From positions 1 through 34,372 of the forward strand of contig JAQWJQ010000245.1 in NCBI GenBank assembly GCA_029248265.1: DNA of 34,372 nucleotides, given 5' to 3'. The stretch's first letter is position 1, and every line of letters starts with the position of its first letter. The notes under the pieces are model-generated. The model was not told where the DNA came from. It saw nothing but the letters and a program-made list of their open reading frames with translations, and did no database searches. The stretch is from Planctomycetota bacterium (lineage in GTDB: Bacteria > Planctomycetota > UBA1135 > GCA-002686595). This document shows positions 1 to 8,303 of this stretch, one piece after another. Both the position numbers and the translations under genes were made by a program.

Positions 1-101
1 GCTGCCCCCTCTTTTTCGAATCTCCTGGCCCACGGCCTTGAGCGCGACTGCGCCTTGGCCCTGGCGACGGTCTCCTGCGTCTCGGTCGGAGGCGCCGTGC
101 C

Positions 102-1187
102 TCAGAAGGACACGCCGCCCGCTCGGAGGGCCTGCTCCAGCTTGGCCGTGTCCGGACGCTCGATGACGCCGACCTCGGTGATGATGGAGGTCACGAGCGC
201 CGCGGGGGTCACGTCGAAGGCGGGGGCGTAGACCTGGGCGCCAGGCGGCGCCGTGCGATCGCCGAAGCCCTCCGTGATTTCCTCCGCGGGTCGCTCCTCA
301 ATGGGGATTTGCTCTCCGCTCTCGAGCGCCGGGTCGACGGTTGAGAGCGGGGCCACCACGTGAAAAGGCACCTCGTGATGGTGCGCGGAGATGGCCACGC
401 CGTAGGTCCCGATCTTGTTGCAGACGTCGCCGTTCCGGGCGATTCGGTCGGAGCCGACGAAGACCGCGTCGATCTTCCCCTCGCCCATCACCCGCGCCGC
501 CATCCCATCTGTGATCAGCCGCACTTCCACGCCCGCCTTCATCAGCTCCCAGGTGGTGATTCGTGCGCCCTGGAGGAGGGGGCGCGTCTCATCGGCGAAG
601 ACGGCGACGCGCTTGCCCTGGGCATGCGCGGTGTAGATAGGGGCCAGCGCGGTGCCCATTCCCGCCGTGGCGAGCGCCCCTGCGTTGCAGTGAGTGAGGA
701 CGGTATGCCCGTCGCCGATCAGCGCGGCCCCGTGTTCACCCATCCGTCGGCAGGTGTCTTGGTCGCCGTGGTAGATGGCGTGGGCCTCGTCGAGGACGGC
801 CTGCTTGAGCTGGTGGTCCGTGACCCCAGGGCCAGCCTCCGCCAGGGCCTCGAGGTGCCTGAGGATCCTGTTGGTGGCCCAGCTCAGGTTCACGGCGGTC
901 GGGCGGGACGCGTCCAAGGTGGCCTTCGTCGTGCGGGCCGCTTGGAGCACCTCGCCGGGGCCAGCCGCCTGCACGCCAAGCGCCATGCCGTACCCAGCGG
1001 CGACGCCAATGGCGGGCGCGCCTCGGACGGCGAGTCGGTAGATGGCGTCGACCATCGCGGGGACGGTCCGGACCTCAAGCTGGACCTCCTGGAGCGGAAG
1101 GAGCGTCTGTTCCAGCATCTGGACGTGGCCGTCCAGCCCCCCGATCCAGGAGAGGGTCTCGAAGGGAAGGTCGATCTTGGGCTTCAT
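102..1187 (-). CDS. mtnA: S-methyl-5-thioribose-1-phosphate isomerase
   Basis: 361 residues, the usual family length. The enzyme converts 5-methylthioribose-1-phosphate to 5-methylthioribulose-1-phosphate in cytoplasmic methionine salvage. Visible family motifs are RGAPAIGVAAGYG (residues 55-67), THCNAGALAT (165-174) holding the catalytic Cys167, FADETRPLLQGARIT (197-211), and VGSDRIARNGDVCNKIGT (244-261) holding the catalytic Asp247. The eIF2B-alpha-like fold is shared with ribose-1,5-bisphosphate isomerases, but the Cys/Asp pair and these motifs fit MtnA well. It lies 70 bases downstream of purC on the same strand. No Shine-Dalgarno is visible, but a TAGGCT hexamer six bases before the ATG suggests its own leaderless promoter. 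No other methionine-salvage gene is in the window. Confidence 0.95.
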   Translation of the reverse strand: MKPKIDLPFETLSWIGGLDGHVQMLEQTLLPLQEVQLEVRTVPAMVDAIYRLAVRGAPAIGVAAGYGMALGVQAAGPGEVLQAARTTKATLDASRPTAVNLSWATNRILRHLEALAEAGPGVTDHQLKQAVLDEAHAIYHGDQDTCRRMGEHGAALIGDGHTVLTHCNAGALATAGMGTALAPIYTAHAQGKRVAVFADETRPLLQGARITTWELMKAGVEVRLITDGMAARVMGEGKIDAVFVGSDRIARNGDVCNKIGTYGVAISAHHHEVPFHVVAPLSTVDPALESGEQIPIEERPAEEITEGFGDRTAPPGAQVYAPAFDVTPAALVTSIITEVGVIERPDTAKLEQALRAGGVSF

Positions 1188-1193
1188 GGCCAG

Positions 1194-1199
1194 AGCCTA
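1194..1199 (-). promoter_or_regulatory. Possible leaderless -10 element of mtnA
   Basis: TAGGCT on the minus strand is followed by exactly six bases and then the mtnA ATG. Position and TANNNT form match leaderless-promoter -10 boxes known in Deinococcus and Actinobacteria. No ribosome binding site is present. Inferred from position only. Confidence 0.4.
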
Positions 1200-1257
1200 T
1201 CCCGTTGAGGAGGCGGGTGCCTGCGCGAGGGAGTCGCGGCAGGGCGGGGAGATTGGC

Positions 1258-2160
1258 TCAGGGAGAGACCAGGCGGGTCCCCGTGATCCTCTCGCAGACC
1301 TCTAGGTAGCGAGCGGTGACTCGCTCCACAATCGCCGGGTCGAGGGGCGGCGCGGGGTACTCTTTGTCCCAGTCGAGCGTCTCCAGCCAGTCCCTCAGGA
1401 TCTGCTTGTCGAAGCTCGGGGGGCTGATCCCGACCCGGTATCCCGCCTCGTCCCACATGCGGGAGGAGTCAGGCGTGAGGGCCTCATCGATGAGGAGCAC
1501 CTCACCCGCCCTGACCCCGAGCTCGAACTTCGTGTCCGCGAGGCGGAGGCCGAGCGGCGCGAGCTCTTCACGGCCGCGGCGGAAGAGCTCGAGGCAGAGG
1601 GCCTCGCCGTGCTCCCACCGCTCCCGTCCCACGAGTGCGGCGGCCTGCGCCGGCGTGAGCGGGCGGTCGTGATCCTCGTGCTTCGTGGTGGGGGTGACAA
1701 TGGGCTCAGGGAGCTCCTCTGCGAGGGAGAGTCCCGCCGGAAGCTGGATGCCGCAGATCGTCTGGGTCGCCTGGTACTCCTTCCAGCCCGAGCCCGCGAT
1801 GTGCCCGCGGACCACCCACTCGATCGGGTCGGGCGTCGCCCGCTTGACGATCATGACCCGCCCACGGAGCCGATCCTGCCAGGCGGAGTCCAGCACGGCT
1901 GCGTCTTCCACAGAGGTGCTGACCAGGTGGTTGGGGACCAGATCCCGGGTCTGATCGAACCAATGGGCGGCGATCGCCGTGAGGACCCGCCCCTTCATCG
2001 GGACCCCTTCGTTCATGACCACGTCAAAGGCCGAGACCCGGTCGGTCGTCACGAAGAGCAGGTGCTCGGGGTCCAAGGCGTAGATATCTCGCACCTTGCC
2101 CGAGGCGATCTGCTCGAGACCCGTCGGCCGATCTTCCCGGCCCAGATAGACGTCAGTCAT
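1258..2160 (-). CDS. purC: Phosphoribosylaminoimidazole-succinocarboxamide (SAICAR) synthase
   Basis: 300 residues from the ATG at 2160. The enzyme joins aspartate to CAIR using ATP, a step of de novo purine synthesis in the cytoplasm. The N-terminal ATP-grasp-like motif SGKVRDIY (20-27) and TTDRVSAFDVV (38-48), then RGHIAGSGWKEY (118-129) and TPTTKHEDHD (156-165), are family signatures. The roughly 300-residue form resembles the longer PurC/Ade1 type. The frame stays open 38 codons further upstream, but that stretch lacks family similarity and would run into the divergent aroA start. The ATG at 2160 also has a TATCTT hexamer six bases before it. Divergent from aroA; followed by mtnA. Confidence 0.95.
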   Translation of the reverse strand: MTDVYLGREDRPTGLEQIASGKVRDIYALDPEHLLFVTTDRVSAFDVVMNEGVPMKGRVLTAIAAHWFDQTRDLVPNHLVSTSVEDAAVLDSAWQDRLRGRVMIVKRATPDPIEWVVRGHIAGSGWKEYQATQTICGIQLPAGLSLAEELPEPIVTPTTKHEDHDRPLTPAQAAALVGRERWEHGEALCLELFRRGREELAPLGLRLADTKFELGVRAGEVLLIDEALTPDSSRMWDEAGYRVGISPPSFDKQILRDWLETLDWDKEYPAPPLDPAIVERVTARYLEVCERITGTRLVSP

Positions 2161-2166
2161 GAGGCC

Positions 2167-2172
2167 AAGATA
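2167..2172 (-). promoter_or_regulatory. Possible leaderless -10 element of purC
   Basis: TATCTT on the minus strand, six bases (GGCCTC) before the purC ATG and with no Shine-Dalgarno. Same geometry as at mtnA, so transcription could start at the A of the ATG. This also supports the internal ATG as the real purC start. Confidence 0.45.
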
Positions 2173-2214
2173 GGGGAGCAGCGCCCGGTCCGCGAACCTC
2201 GGATCGAGGAACGC

Positions 2215-2220
2215 TATTCT
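2215..2220 (+). promoter_or_regulatory. Possible -10 element of the aroA operon
   Basis: TATTCT lies 27 bases before the aroA GTG in the short divergent region between purC and aroA. No convincing -35 hexamer is visible at 16-18 bases upstream. Weak, placed mainly because a promoter is needed here. Confidence 0.25.
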
Positions 2221-2247
2221 TGGTAGCCCGCACCCGCGGTCCTCCCC

Positions 2248-3675
2248 GTGAATTCTGACCATGCTCACCCGCACGACGCCGCTGCCGTCGGCTTCCGCTC
2301 CGGCTCGGTCGTGGCTGGAGAGGTGCGGGTCCCCGGCTCGAAGTCCGTCGCGCAGCGCCTCCTCGCTGCAGCGGCGGTGGCCCGCGGCCGTACGGAGCTG
2401 CTGGACTTGCCCGCGTCAGAGGACGTGGCGGGAGCCGTCCGGTGTGCCCGTGCCCTGGGCGCTCGATTCCCCTCAGCGGCCCGCGCGGACGATCCCCTCG
2501 CCGCAGGGCTCTTCCTGAGCGGCGGGGGGGGGCCGATGGTGGGCGCGGCGCCGACGCCTGAGGAGGGGCCGCGCCCCTGGGCCCGGCTGGATCCGGGAGA
2601 GTCCGGCACCTCTGCGCGCCTCTTCACCGCCCTCGCGGCGCTGGCGCGGCCTGCGGGAAGCGGCGCAGAGGTGGTCCCGTCGGGGACGCTGACCGGGCGC
2701 AGTAGCCGGCCCTTGCTCGAGGCGCTTGGCGGCGCGGGGGCGGGCGTTGAGCACGCGGGGCACCCGCACGGGTGGCCCGTACTGTTCACCTCGGTGTCCC
2801 CGCCCGCGTGGCTCGAGCTACGGCACCCTGTGTCGAGCCAGGAGGTCAGCGGGCTGCTGCTGGCCCTCTCGGCCCACGCGGGGGAGCGGCGCCTGCGGGT
2901 CCTCGGCCCGATCCCAAGCCGGGGCTACGTGGAGGTGACGCGGCAGGTCATCGAGGTGTTCGGTGGCGCGGTGCGCAGCGAGGCGCTCCTCAGTGATGCG
3001 CCGGAGGAGGCGGGGCTGCTCTTCACCGTGCGGGGCCCCCTCGCTGGTCCCAAGGCGCCCGTCCGGTGTGAGCGTGATGCGAGCGCGGCCGCGGTGGCCC
3101 TTGCGGCGGGGGTGGTGTCCGGCGGCCACAGGGTCCAGGTGGAGGGCGTCGGTGCGGCGTCCCTGCAGCCCGACGTCGCGATCGTGGCTTGCCTCCAGGC
3201 CTTCGGGTGCTCGGGCGCCGGCACGACGGACTCTCGGCTGGTGGTCTCGGGAGCTCCGAGCCGAGGGGTGAACCTGGACTGCGGCGGCTTCCCTGACCTC
3301 GCCCCGGTCCTGGCGGCTGTGGCCGCGCACGTCGCCATCGGGGGCCGTGGCCCGTCGACGTTGACCGGGCTGGGGACGCTTCCCGGGAAGGAGAGCGATC
3401 GCCTCGCGGTGCTGGCTCGGGGCTTGCGAGCCATCGGGCTCTCGGTGCAGCAGGGCCCCGCGTCGCTCGAGATTTCGGCGGTTACGGGCACCCGCTCACG
3501 GGAGGTGGAGGTCCTGCTGGACTCCTCGGGCGACCACCGCATGGTCTTCTTCGGCGCCTTACTGTCCCTGTTCGAGCCCAGGGTGCGCGTCCTGGACCCT
3601 GGGTGCGTGGGGAAGTCCTGGCCAGGGTTCTGGGCGGACCTGGCCGCTGCTGGGGGTACCCTTTCCACGTCATGA
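2248..3675 (+). CDS. aroA: 3-phosphoshikimate 1-carboxyvinyltransferase (EPSP synthase)
   Basis: 475 residues from a GTG start; slightly longer than the typical 430-450. It transfers enolpyruvyl from PEP to shikimate-3-phosphate in chorismate and aromatic amino acid synthesis. The motifs are in order: VPGSKSVAQR (28-37, phosphate-binding Lys32 and Ser33), GESGTSARLF (117-126, the PEP-loop equivalent of GNAGTA), SSQEVSGLLLAL, RDASAAAVALAAG, FPDLAPVLAAVAA with the catalytic Asp, KESDRLAVLARGL with the catalytic Glu, DHRMVFFGAL and KSWPGFWADL. The extra length is at the N-terminus and in a Gly/Pro-rich loop near 92-110. There is no clear Shine-Dalgarno at the GTG, so the exact start is uncertain. 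The stop overlaps the galE start (ATGA), which suggests translational coupling. Confidence 0.95.
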   Translation: MNSDHAHPHDAAAVGFRSGSVVAGEVRVPGSKSVAQRLLAAAAVARGRTELLDLPASEDVAGAVRCARALGARFPSAARADDPLAAGLFLSGGGGPMVGAAPTPEEGPRPWARLDPGESGTSARLFTALAALARPAGSGAEVVPSGTLTGRSSRPLLEALGGAGAGVEHAGHPHGWPVLFTSVSPPAWLELRHPVSSQEVSGLLLALSAHAGERRLRVLGPIPSRGYVEVTRQVIEVFGGAVRSEALLSDAPEEAGLLFTVRGPLAGPKAPVRCERDASAAAVALAAGVVSGGHRVQVEGVGAASLQPDVAIVACLQAFGCSGAGTTDSRLVVSGAPSRGVNLDCGGFPDLAPVLAAVAAHVAIGGRGPSTLTGLGTLPGKESDRLAVLARGLRAIGLSVQQGPASLEISAVTGTRSREVEVLLDSSGDHRMVFFGALLSLFEPRVRVLDPGCVGKSWPGFWADLAAAGGTLSTS

Positions 3676-4700
3676 GTCTCGCAGCCCACCACGTTGATCT
3701 CACCCAGCCGACCGGCCCCGTCCTCGTCGTCGGAGGCGCGGGCTACATCGGCAGCCATTGCGTCGCACTGCTGCAGCGCCGTGGCGTGGAGGTGGCCGTC
3801 TTTGACGACCTCTCCACCGGCCACCCCGAGGCCATCAGCGCGCCCCTCGTCGAGGGGAGCCTCGGGGACCGGGCGGCGATCGCGGCCGCCTTGGCGACCC
3901 ACAAGCCCAGGGCGGTGATCCACTTCGCGGCCAAGTGCTACGTCGGCGAGTCCGTCACGGACCCGGCGACCTACTACCGCGAGAACGTCCACTACACCTG
4001 GAATCTCCTCGAGGAGATGAGGTCGGCGGGCGTGACGGACATCGTGTTCTCGTCGACCTGCGCCACCTACGGTGAGCCCCGAGAGGTGCCGATCCCCGAC
4101 GATCACCCGCAGGACCCGATCAACCCGTATGGGCGGACCAAGCTCCACATGGAGCACATGATGCGGGACTACTCGCGGGCGTACGGGTTGCGGTACGCCG
4201 CGCTCCGCTACTTCAACGCCGCGGGGGCCGCCTCGGCCGGCGGCATCGGCGAAGACCACAGCCCTGAGACCCACCTGATCCCCCTGGTCCTCGAGGTGGC
4301 CCTGGGTCAGCGAGAGCAGATCATGGTGTTCGGCGACGACTACGAGACCCGGGATGGCACGTGTATCCGCGATTACATCCACGTGGATGACCTCGGAGAC
4401 GCTCACCTCCGGGCCCTCTCTCACCTCCAAGCCGGACGCGGCGACCTTGAGTGTCACCTGGGAACAGGGAACGGCTTCACCGTGATGGAGATCATCCAGG
4501 CCGCGCGGGAGATCACGGGGCACGCGATCCCCGCGGAGGTGGTGGCGCGCCGTGAAGGCGACCCCGCCATGTTGGTCGCGGGCGGCTCGCGGGCGTCCGA
4601 TGTGTTGGGCTGGAAGCCCGCCCGCGGTGATGTCCGGGACGTGATCCGGGACGCCTGGGCCTTCCACTCCGCGAACCCTCGTGGGTACTCGGCGAGCTGA
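3672..4700 (+). CDS. galE: UDP-glucose 4-epimerase
   Basis: 342 residues, the standard length for this extended short-chain dehydrogenase. It interconverts UDP-glucose and UDP-galactose with bound NAD and supplies sugar precursors for surface polysaccharide. Visible features are the Rossmann motif GGAGYIG (21-27), SSTCATYGEPREVPI, the catalytic YGRTK (Tyr153, Lys157), the ALRYFNAAGA motif, and RDYIHVDDLGDAH near the C-terminus. The ATG at 3672 overlaps the aroA stop by four bases. An in-frame upstream extension inside aroA exists, but it would precede the family N-terminus by 23 residues and is rejected. Other UDP-sugar epimerases are possible, but motif spacing fits GalE. Confidence 0.93.
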   Translation: MSLAAHHVDLTQPTGPVLVVGGAGYIGSHCVALLQRRGVEVAVFDDLSTGHPEAISAPLVEGSLGDRAAIAAALATHKPRAVIHFAAKCYVGESVTDPATYYRENVHYTWNLLEEMRSAGVTDIVFSSTCATYGEPREVPIPDDHPQDPINPYGRTKLHMEHMMRDYSRAYGLRYAALRYFNAAGAASAGGIGEDHSPETHLIPLVLEVALGQREQIMVFGDDYETRDGTCIRDYIHVDDLGDAHLRALSHLQAGRGDLECHLGTGNGFTVMEIIQAAREITGHAIPAEVVARREGDPAMLVAGGSRASDVLGWKPARGDVRDVIRDAWAFHSANPRGYSAS

Positions 4701-4710
4701 CCGCGTGCGC

Positions 4711-6369
4711 ATGGCAGGCGGGCAGGCCCTCGGTCCACGAGGCCGCGCATGCGGCCCCTGGACGGTCCTTTGCCTGACGCTCTGCGCGTGGGCTTGCCAG
4801 AGCTACGACGCAGCCGTCCTGGATGAGCGCCTCCGCGCCGCAACGGTGGACGCCTACCTGGCGGTGATCGAGGATGACTTCGGGGGCCTCGCGGAGGCGG
4901 CGGTGAGCGTACCGGGCTTGAGCGCGCGTTACCGGGACGCGGCGATCGCCGCGGAGCGCCCCGAGGCCTTCTATGGCGTCCTGCGCCAGCTCCTCGCAGA
5001 GCTCGATGACCCCCACGCCTCGTTGCGCGCCCCGGCGCGCTTCTGGGAGGGCCCGGTCGCGCTACCCGAGCGCGTCGCCGTGATGGCGGAGGGGGACGTC
5101 GTCTGGCTCGCGGTGCCGCAGGGGTCGGTGCGGACAGGAGCGGAACTCCGCGTGGCCCTGGGCGGCTGGATCGACGGGCTGGAGGAGGAACTGGCCGAGG
5201 GACGGGCCGAGGCGAGCGCGCAGCTCTTGATGCGAAGCGCGCTGGCCGAGGTGGGGACGGGGGCTCCATTCGAATGGATGCTCCTCGACGCCATTGACGG
5301 GGTCCCCATCGAGAGCGCCCACGCGGGAAGGCTCCTGCTCCCGGGGGCCTTGGGGTCGGTGGTGGAGGTCTCCGGGGCGATGGCAGGTGAGCCTGCCACC
5401 CTCGCTCTCTTCAGGAACTCCGGGTCCTTCACCAGCGCGGAGCGCGGCGCCCCTCAGCTGGTGCGTGGACCGATCGCGTTGGCGAGGCTGCTCGATCCGA
5501 GCCTCGCGATTCCGCCACGGCGGACGCGGAGGCGGCCTGTGGACATGGGGGTGGTGGAGGTTCGAAGGGGGCTCAACCGGATTCTCCGCCGCGACGGACG
5601 GCCCGTGGGGATCGCACCCGGGTTGCGTGCGGAGTATGGGCTGGACGCCCGAGTGCTGCGGTCACCGGACGGCAAGGTGGTGGCGTACCTGCGCCTTGAG
5701 GACTTTCAGGCCCTCGAGCCCGAGGCCTCAGAGCCGGCAGCGGCGGGGCCGCCGGTGTCGCGCGCGGACCTGGTGGACGGGCTCCTCGGTGTCATGGCCG
5801 AACTTGCCAAGTACGATGATTGGATCCTCGACCTCACAGGCAACCCGGGCGGATCCTGGACGGACCTGGGTGCGCTCCTGAGCTTCTTCTTGCCGGAGAG
5901 CATGGGGGTCATTCCCCATGTGGGGTGCGCGGTCCGGGAGGAGCTCGTGTGGGGCCTGATCCCGACCAGGCAGCGTGTGCTCCTCCGGCAGGCCCGAGCC
6001 GATGTCCCCCGTGTGCACCCCAGGAACCTCCGTGTCCTCGTGGACCAGGACACGGCCAGCGCGGGAGAGATCACGGCGTCGGCGCTGCGCGGCGTGGCGG
6101 GGGCGCAGCTCGTCGGTGAGCGCACCGCCGGGGCGGAGTATGTCACCGGACAGTTCGAGGCCCCGGACGGCTCGATCCTGGTGGTCGGGCTGGGCGGTGG
6201 AATGCTCGCGCCTTGTGAGGGCTTCCAGGGCCGTGGGTTGGAGCCGGACCTCCGCGTCGAGCTGGTGACTCCGTCTCGCTCCAGCCTGCCCCCGGTGACC
6301 CGCCGCCAGGCCTTTCGTCTCGAGGCCTTGCGGGCGGCGCTGAGGTCATTGGATCTCGCGAGCCCTTGA
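4711..6369 (+). CDS. S41-family peptidase-like lipoprotein
   Basis: 552 residues from the ATG at 4711, ten bases after galE. The N-terminus has a basic stretch, a hydrophobic core and an imperfect lipobox around LCAWAC (Cys29), so it is probably exported and perhaps lipid-anchored. The C-terminal half carries the S41 (C-terminal processing protease) core: WILDLTGNPGGSWTDLGALL, then DTASAGEITASALRG with the nucleophile-position Ser450, then VGERTAGAEYVTGQF and GGGMLAPCEGFQGRGLEPDL. The residue 25 positions after the Ser, a Lys in CtpA/Tsp proteases, is Ala here, as in IRBP/tricorn-like S41 members. Activity may therefore use another base or be lost. No clear PDZ motif is seen between the two halves. 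Substrate is unknown. A GTG 30 bases upstream inside galE is an alternative start. Confidence 0.85.
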   Translation: MAGGQALGPRGRACGPWTVLCLTLCAWACQSYDAAVLDERLRAATVDAYLAVIEDDFGGLAEAAVSVPGLSARYRDAAIAAERPEAFYGVLRQLLAELDDPHASLRAPARFWEGPVALPERVAVMAEGDVVWLAVPQGSVRTGAELRVALGGWIDGLEEELAEGRAEASAQLLMRSALAEVGTGAPFEWMLLDAIDGVPIESAHAGRLLLPGALGSVVEVSGAMAGEPATLALFRNSGSFTSAERGAPQLVRGPIALARLLDPSLAIPPRRTRRRPVDMGVVEVRRGLNRILRRDGRPVGIAPGLRAEYGLDARVLRSPDGKVVAYLRLEDFQALEPEASEPAAAGPPVSRADLVDGLLGVMAELAKYDDWILDLTGNPGGSWTDLGALLSFFLPESMGVIPHVGCAVREELVWGLIPTRQRVLLRQARADVPRVHPRNLRVLVDQDTASAGEITASALRGVAGAQLVGERTAGAEYVTGQFEAPDGSILVVGLGGGMLAPCEGFQGRGLEPDLRVELVTPSRSSLPPVTRRQAFRLEALRAALRSLDLASP

Positions 6370-6449
6370 GGAGGACCACGCGTGTGAGCTGAGGCTGGCC
6401 CCGCTTGGTGAGGGATTCCCGCGGTCCGGTTCGGCACAATACGTGGCCA

Positions 6450-8303
6450 ATGCGCACCCTCGCCCCCTTCCTCGCCGTGACGCTTGCGCTGTGCGGTTGC
6501 TCCGCTGAACGGCCCGAATCTGCGGCCGAGGCAGATGTCGTCGAGCCTCGCACGGCGACGATGAGCGAGCTTGATCCCTTCTCGTTCGACGCGCTCATCC
6601 CACGGGGGCGAGCCGGCGGGCGGGAAGCCGGAGCGGGTCGCAGCCGCGCGGTAGCGAACCCCGTCGAGTCCCTGACGGCCACGCCGAGCCCCGTGGCAGG
6701 GGCGGCGACCGAGCCCGCAGCCCACCCCGCGGCAGAGCTCACGGCAGTGCCGGCCGCAATGTCGACAGCAGGGCCGGCAGCTCTCGACGAAACCCGCCGT
6801 CACGCTGGCGGCGGTGAGCCGCTGGCGGGGGAAGCTACAACAGTGGACGAGGGGCTGAGCCGGGCGGTGGAGGGCGCGGTGGCCACGGCGCTCCAGCGCG
6901 CGCGTAAGGCCTCCAAGGGCAAGGTGCACGGGGACAACACGGTGGTCTCCGTGATGGCCATCGACGCCAGCACGGGCCGCATCTTGGTCCAGCGGCTCTC
7001 CGAGTTCCCGCTGGTCCCCGCCTCCAACCTCAAGCTCATGACGGCGGCGGCGGCGCTCGCTGAGCTCGGCGCCGAGGGCGCCTTCGTGACGGAGTTCCTC
7101 ATCGCCGCGACGGTCGTGGACGGCGTGCTTCAAGGTGACCTGGTGGTCCGTGCCGGGGGCGACCCTATGCACTCCCGGGAGGGCGACGGCTCCCTTGCTC
7201 GTTGGCTTGACCCGCTCGCCGAGGCCCTCGGTCAGCGCGGGATCCGACGGGTCGAGGGCGCGCTCGTCCTCGATGAGGGTCAATGGTTGGAGCCGGGGCC
7301 GGGGCCCATGTGGCCCGCCTCTTCGCAGCATTGGCGCGACTATTGTGGGCTCGCTGGCGGGTTCAGCGCTAACGGCGGCTGCTTCCGCGCGACCGTCACT
7401 CCAGGCGCGGCCGGCGCGCGTGCTGGAGTCGTCCTGCGGCCGCGGCACCACGGCCTCACCCGAAAAGGAAGCGTGACCACCGCCGGTTCGCGGGTCGCTG
7501 TGAACGTCGGGGCGAATCGCGGGGGCGTGACCGTCCGCGGGAAGATCAAGGCGGGGTCCCGGCCGTACGTCGCAGAGTTCAGCCATCCGGACCCTGTGGA
7601 GCTCTTCGGCGAGGCGGCGGTCGGCGGCCTCGCTGATCGTGGGCTCATCATCGAGCAGGGCTACCGCCGGGCTCGTGGGGTGGTGCTGGAGGAGCCGGTC
7701 GAGCGCGTCGCCGAGCTCCGAACTCCGATCACCTCGGTGATGCAGGCCATTCTTCTGGACTCGAACAATCCGGTGGCGGACCAGCTGTTCCTCGCCACGG
7801 GCGCCGCGGTGAGCGGGGCGGGGACACGGGAGGCGGGCGCCAACGCGGTCCGCGCCTCCCTGGCGCGGCTGGGGCTGAACACACGCCCGCTCGTTCAGGT
7901 CGACGGTTCGGGCCTCTCCAAGGCGAACCGGGCCACGGCGCAGCAGCTCGCCGCCCTCGTGGCGGCCGTGATCCACCAGGGGGGCGTGATGCGGACCGCG
8001 ATCCTGGACGCCTTGCCCGTCGCGGGTCGGACGGGCAAGCTCGCCGGCCGGATGCGGGGCACCGCCGCGGAAGGCCGTGTGCGGGCGAAGACCGGGTGGG
8101 TCAAGGGGGCCAGCGGCCTCTCCGGCGTCGCCGAGACGGCGCAGGGGGAGGAGGTCGTCTTCTCCATCCTCGTCGGGTATCCCCTCGTGGACGGGCTGAA
8201 CACGGCCGCCTGGAAGCCGATGCAGGACGAGATCTGCGTGGCGCTCGCCGGCTGGGCGGGCGATGGAGCCCAGAAGGGAGCCCAGAAGGGAGCCCAGAGG
8301 TGA
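6450..8303 (+). CDS. dacB: D-alanyl-D-alanine carboxypeptidase/endopeptidase, PBP4 type (family S13), lipoprotein
   Basis: 617 residues from the ATG at 6450, chosen because it starts a signal sequence with lipobox LCGC (Cys17). An Ala/Pro/Thr-rich linker of about 120 residues follows and leads into the S13 penicillin-binding domain. All three active-site motifs are present: SNLK (Ser192, Lys195), SNN (438-440) and KTG (547-549). DGSGLSKANRATAQQL follows the second motif, as is usual in PBP4. It trims or cleaves peptidoglycan stem peptides in the periplasm. The C-terminus ends in three GAQ(K/R) repeats encoded by a 12-base tandem repeat. Its stop overlaps the next gene (GTGA). That the cell has PBP4 suggests it makes peptidoglycan. 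Confidence 0.92.
   Translation: MRTLAPFLAVTLALCGCSAERPESAAEADVVEPRTATMSELDPFSFDALIPRGRAGGREAGAGRSRAVANPVESLTATPSPVAGAATEPAAHPAAELTAVPAAMSTAGPAALDETRRHAGGGEPLAGEATTVDEGLSRAVEGAVATALQRARKASKGKVHGDNTVVSVMAIDASTGRILVQRLSEFPLVPASNLKLMTAAAALAELGAEGAFVTEFLIAATVVDGVLQGDLVVRAGGDPMHSREGDGSLARWLDPLAEALGQRGIRRVEGALVLDEGQWLEPGPGPMWPASSQHWRDYCGLAGGFSANGGCFRATVTPGAAGARAGVVLRPRHHGLTRKGSVTTAGSRVAVNVGANRGGVTVRGKIKAGSRPYVAEFSHPDPVELFGEAAVGGLADRGLIIEQGYRRARGVVLEEPVERVAELRTPITSVMQAILLDSNNPVADQLFLATGAAVSGAGTREAGANAVRASLARLGLNTRPLVQVDGSGLSKANRATAQQLAALVAAVIHQGGVMRTAILDALPVAGRTGKLAGRMRGTAAEGRVRAKTGWVKGASGLSGVAETAQGEEVVFSILVGYPLVDGLNTAAWKPMQDEICVALAGWAGDGAQKGAQKGAQR
8265..8300 (+). repeat. Three-unit 12-base tandem repeat spanning the dacB end and the next gene's start signal
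   Basis: Unit GGAGCCCAGAAG occurs twice and a third time as GGAGCCCAGAGG. In frame it encodes GAQK-GAQK-GAQR at the dacB C-terminus. Each unit junction makes AAGGGAG, a Shine-Dalgarno-like run. The last one ends seven bases before the GTG at 8300 that starts the next gene, and the final repeat base is the G of that GTG. Confidence 0.85.

Noticed and set aside
1-101. Possible start of another minus-strand gene downstream of mtnA
   Set aside because: A short open stretch (reading ALKAVGQEIRKRGG after a possible GTG) exists but is too short, without ribosome binding site or family pattern, to support a gene at the window edge.
2925-4712. Very long minus-strand open frame (about 595 codons) opposite aroA and galE
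   Set aside because: It lies antisense to two well-supported genes, and its translation is Arg/Pro/Ala/His-rich without domains. Such shadows are common in GC-rich genes.
5706-7976. Minus-strand open frame of about 756 codons opposite the S41 and dacB genes
   Set aside because: Same reason: antisense to genes with clear catalytic motifs and no recognisable protein pattern of its own.
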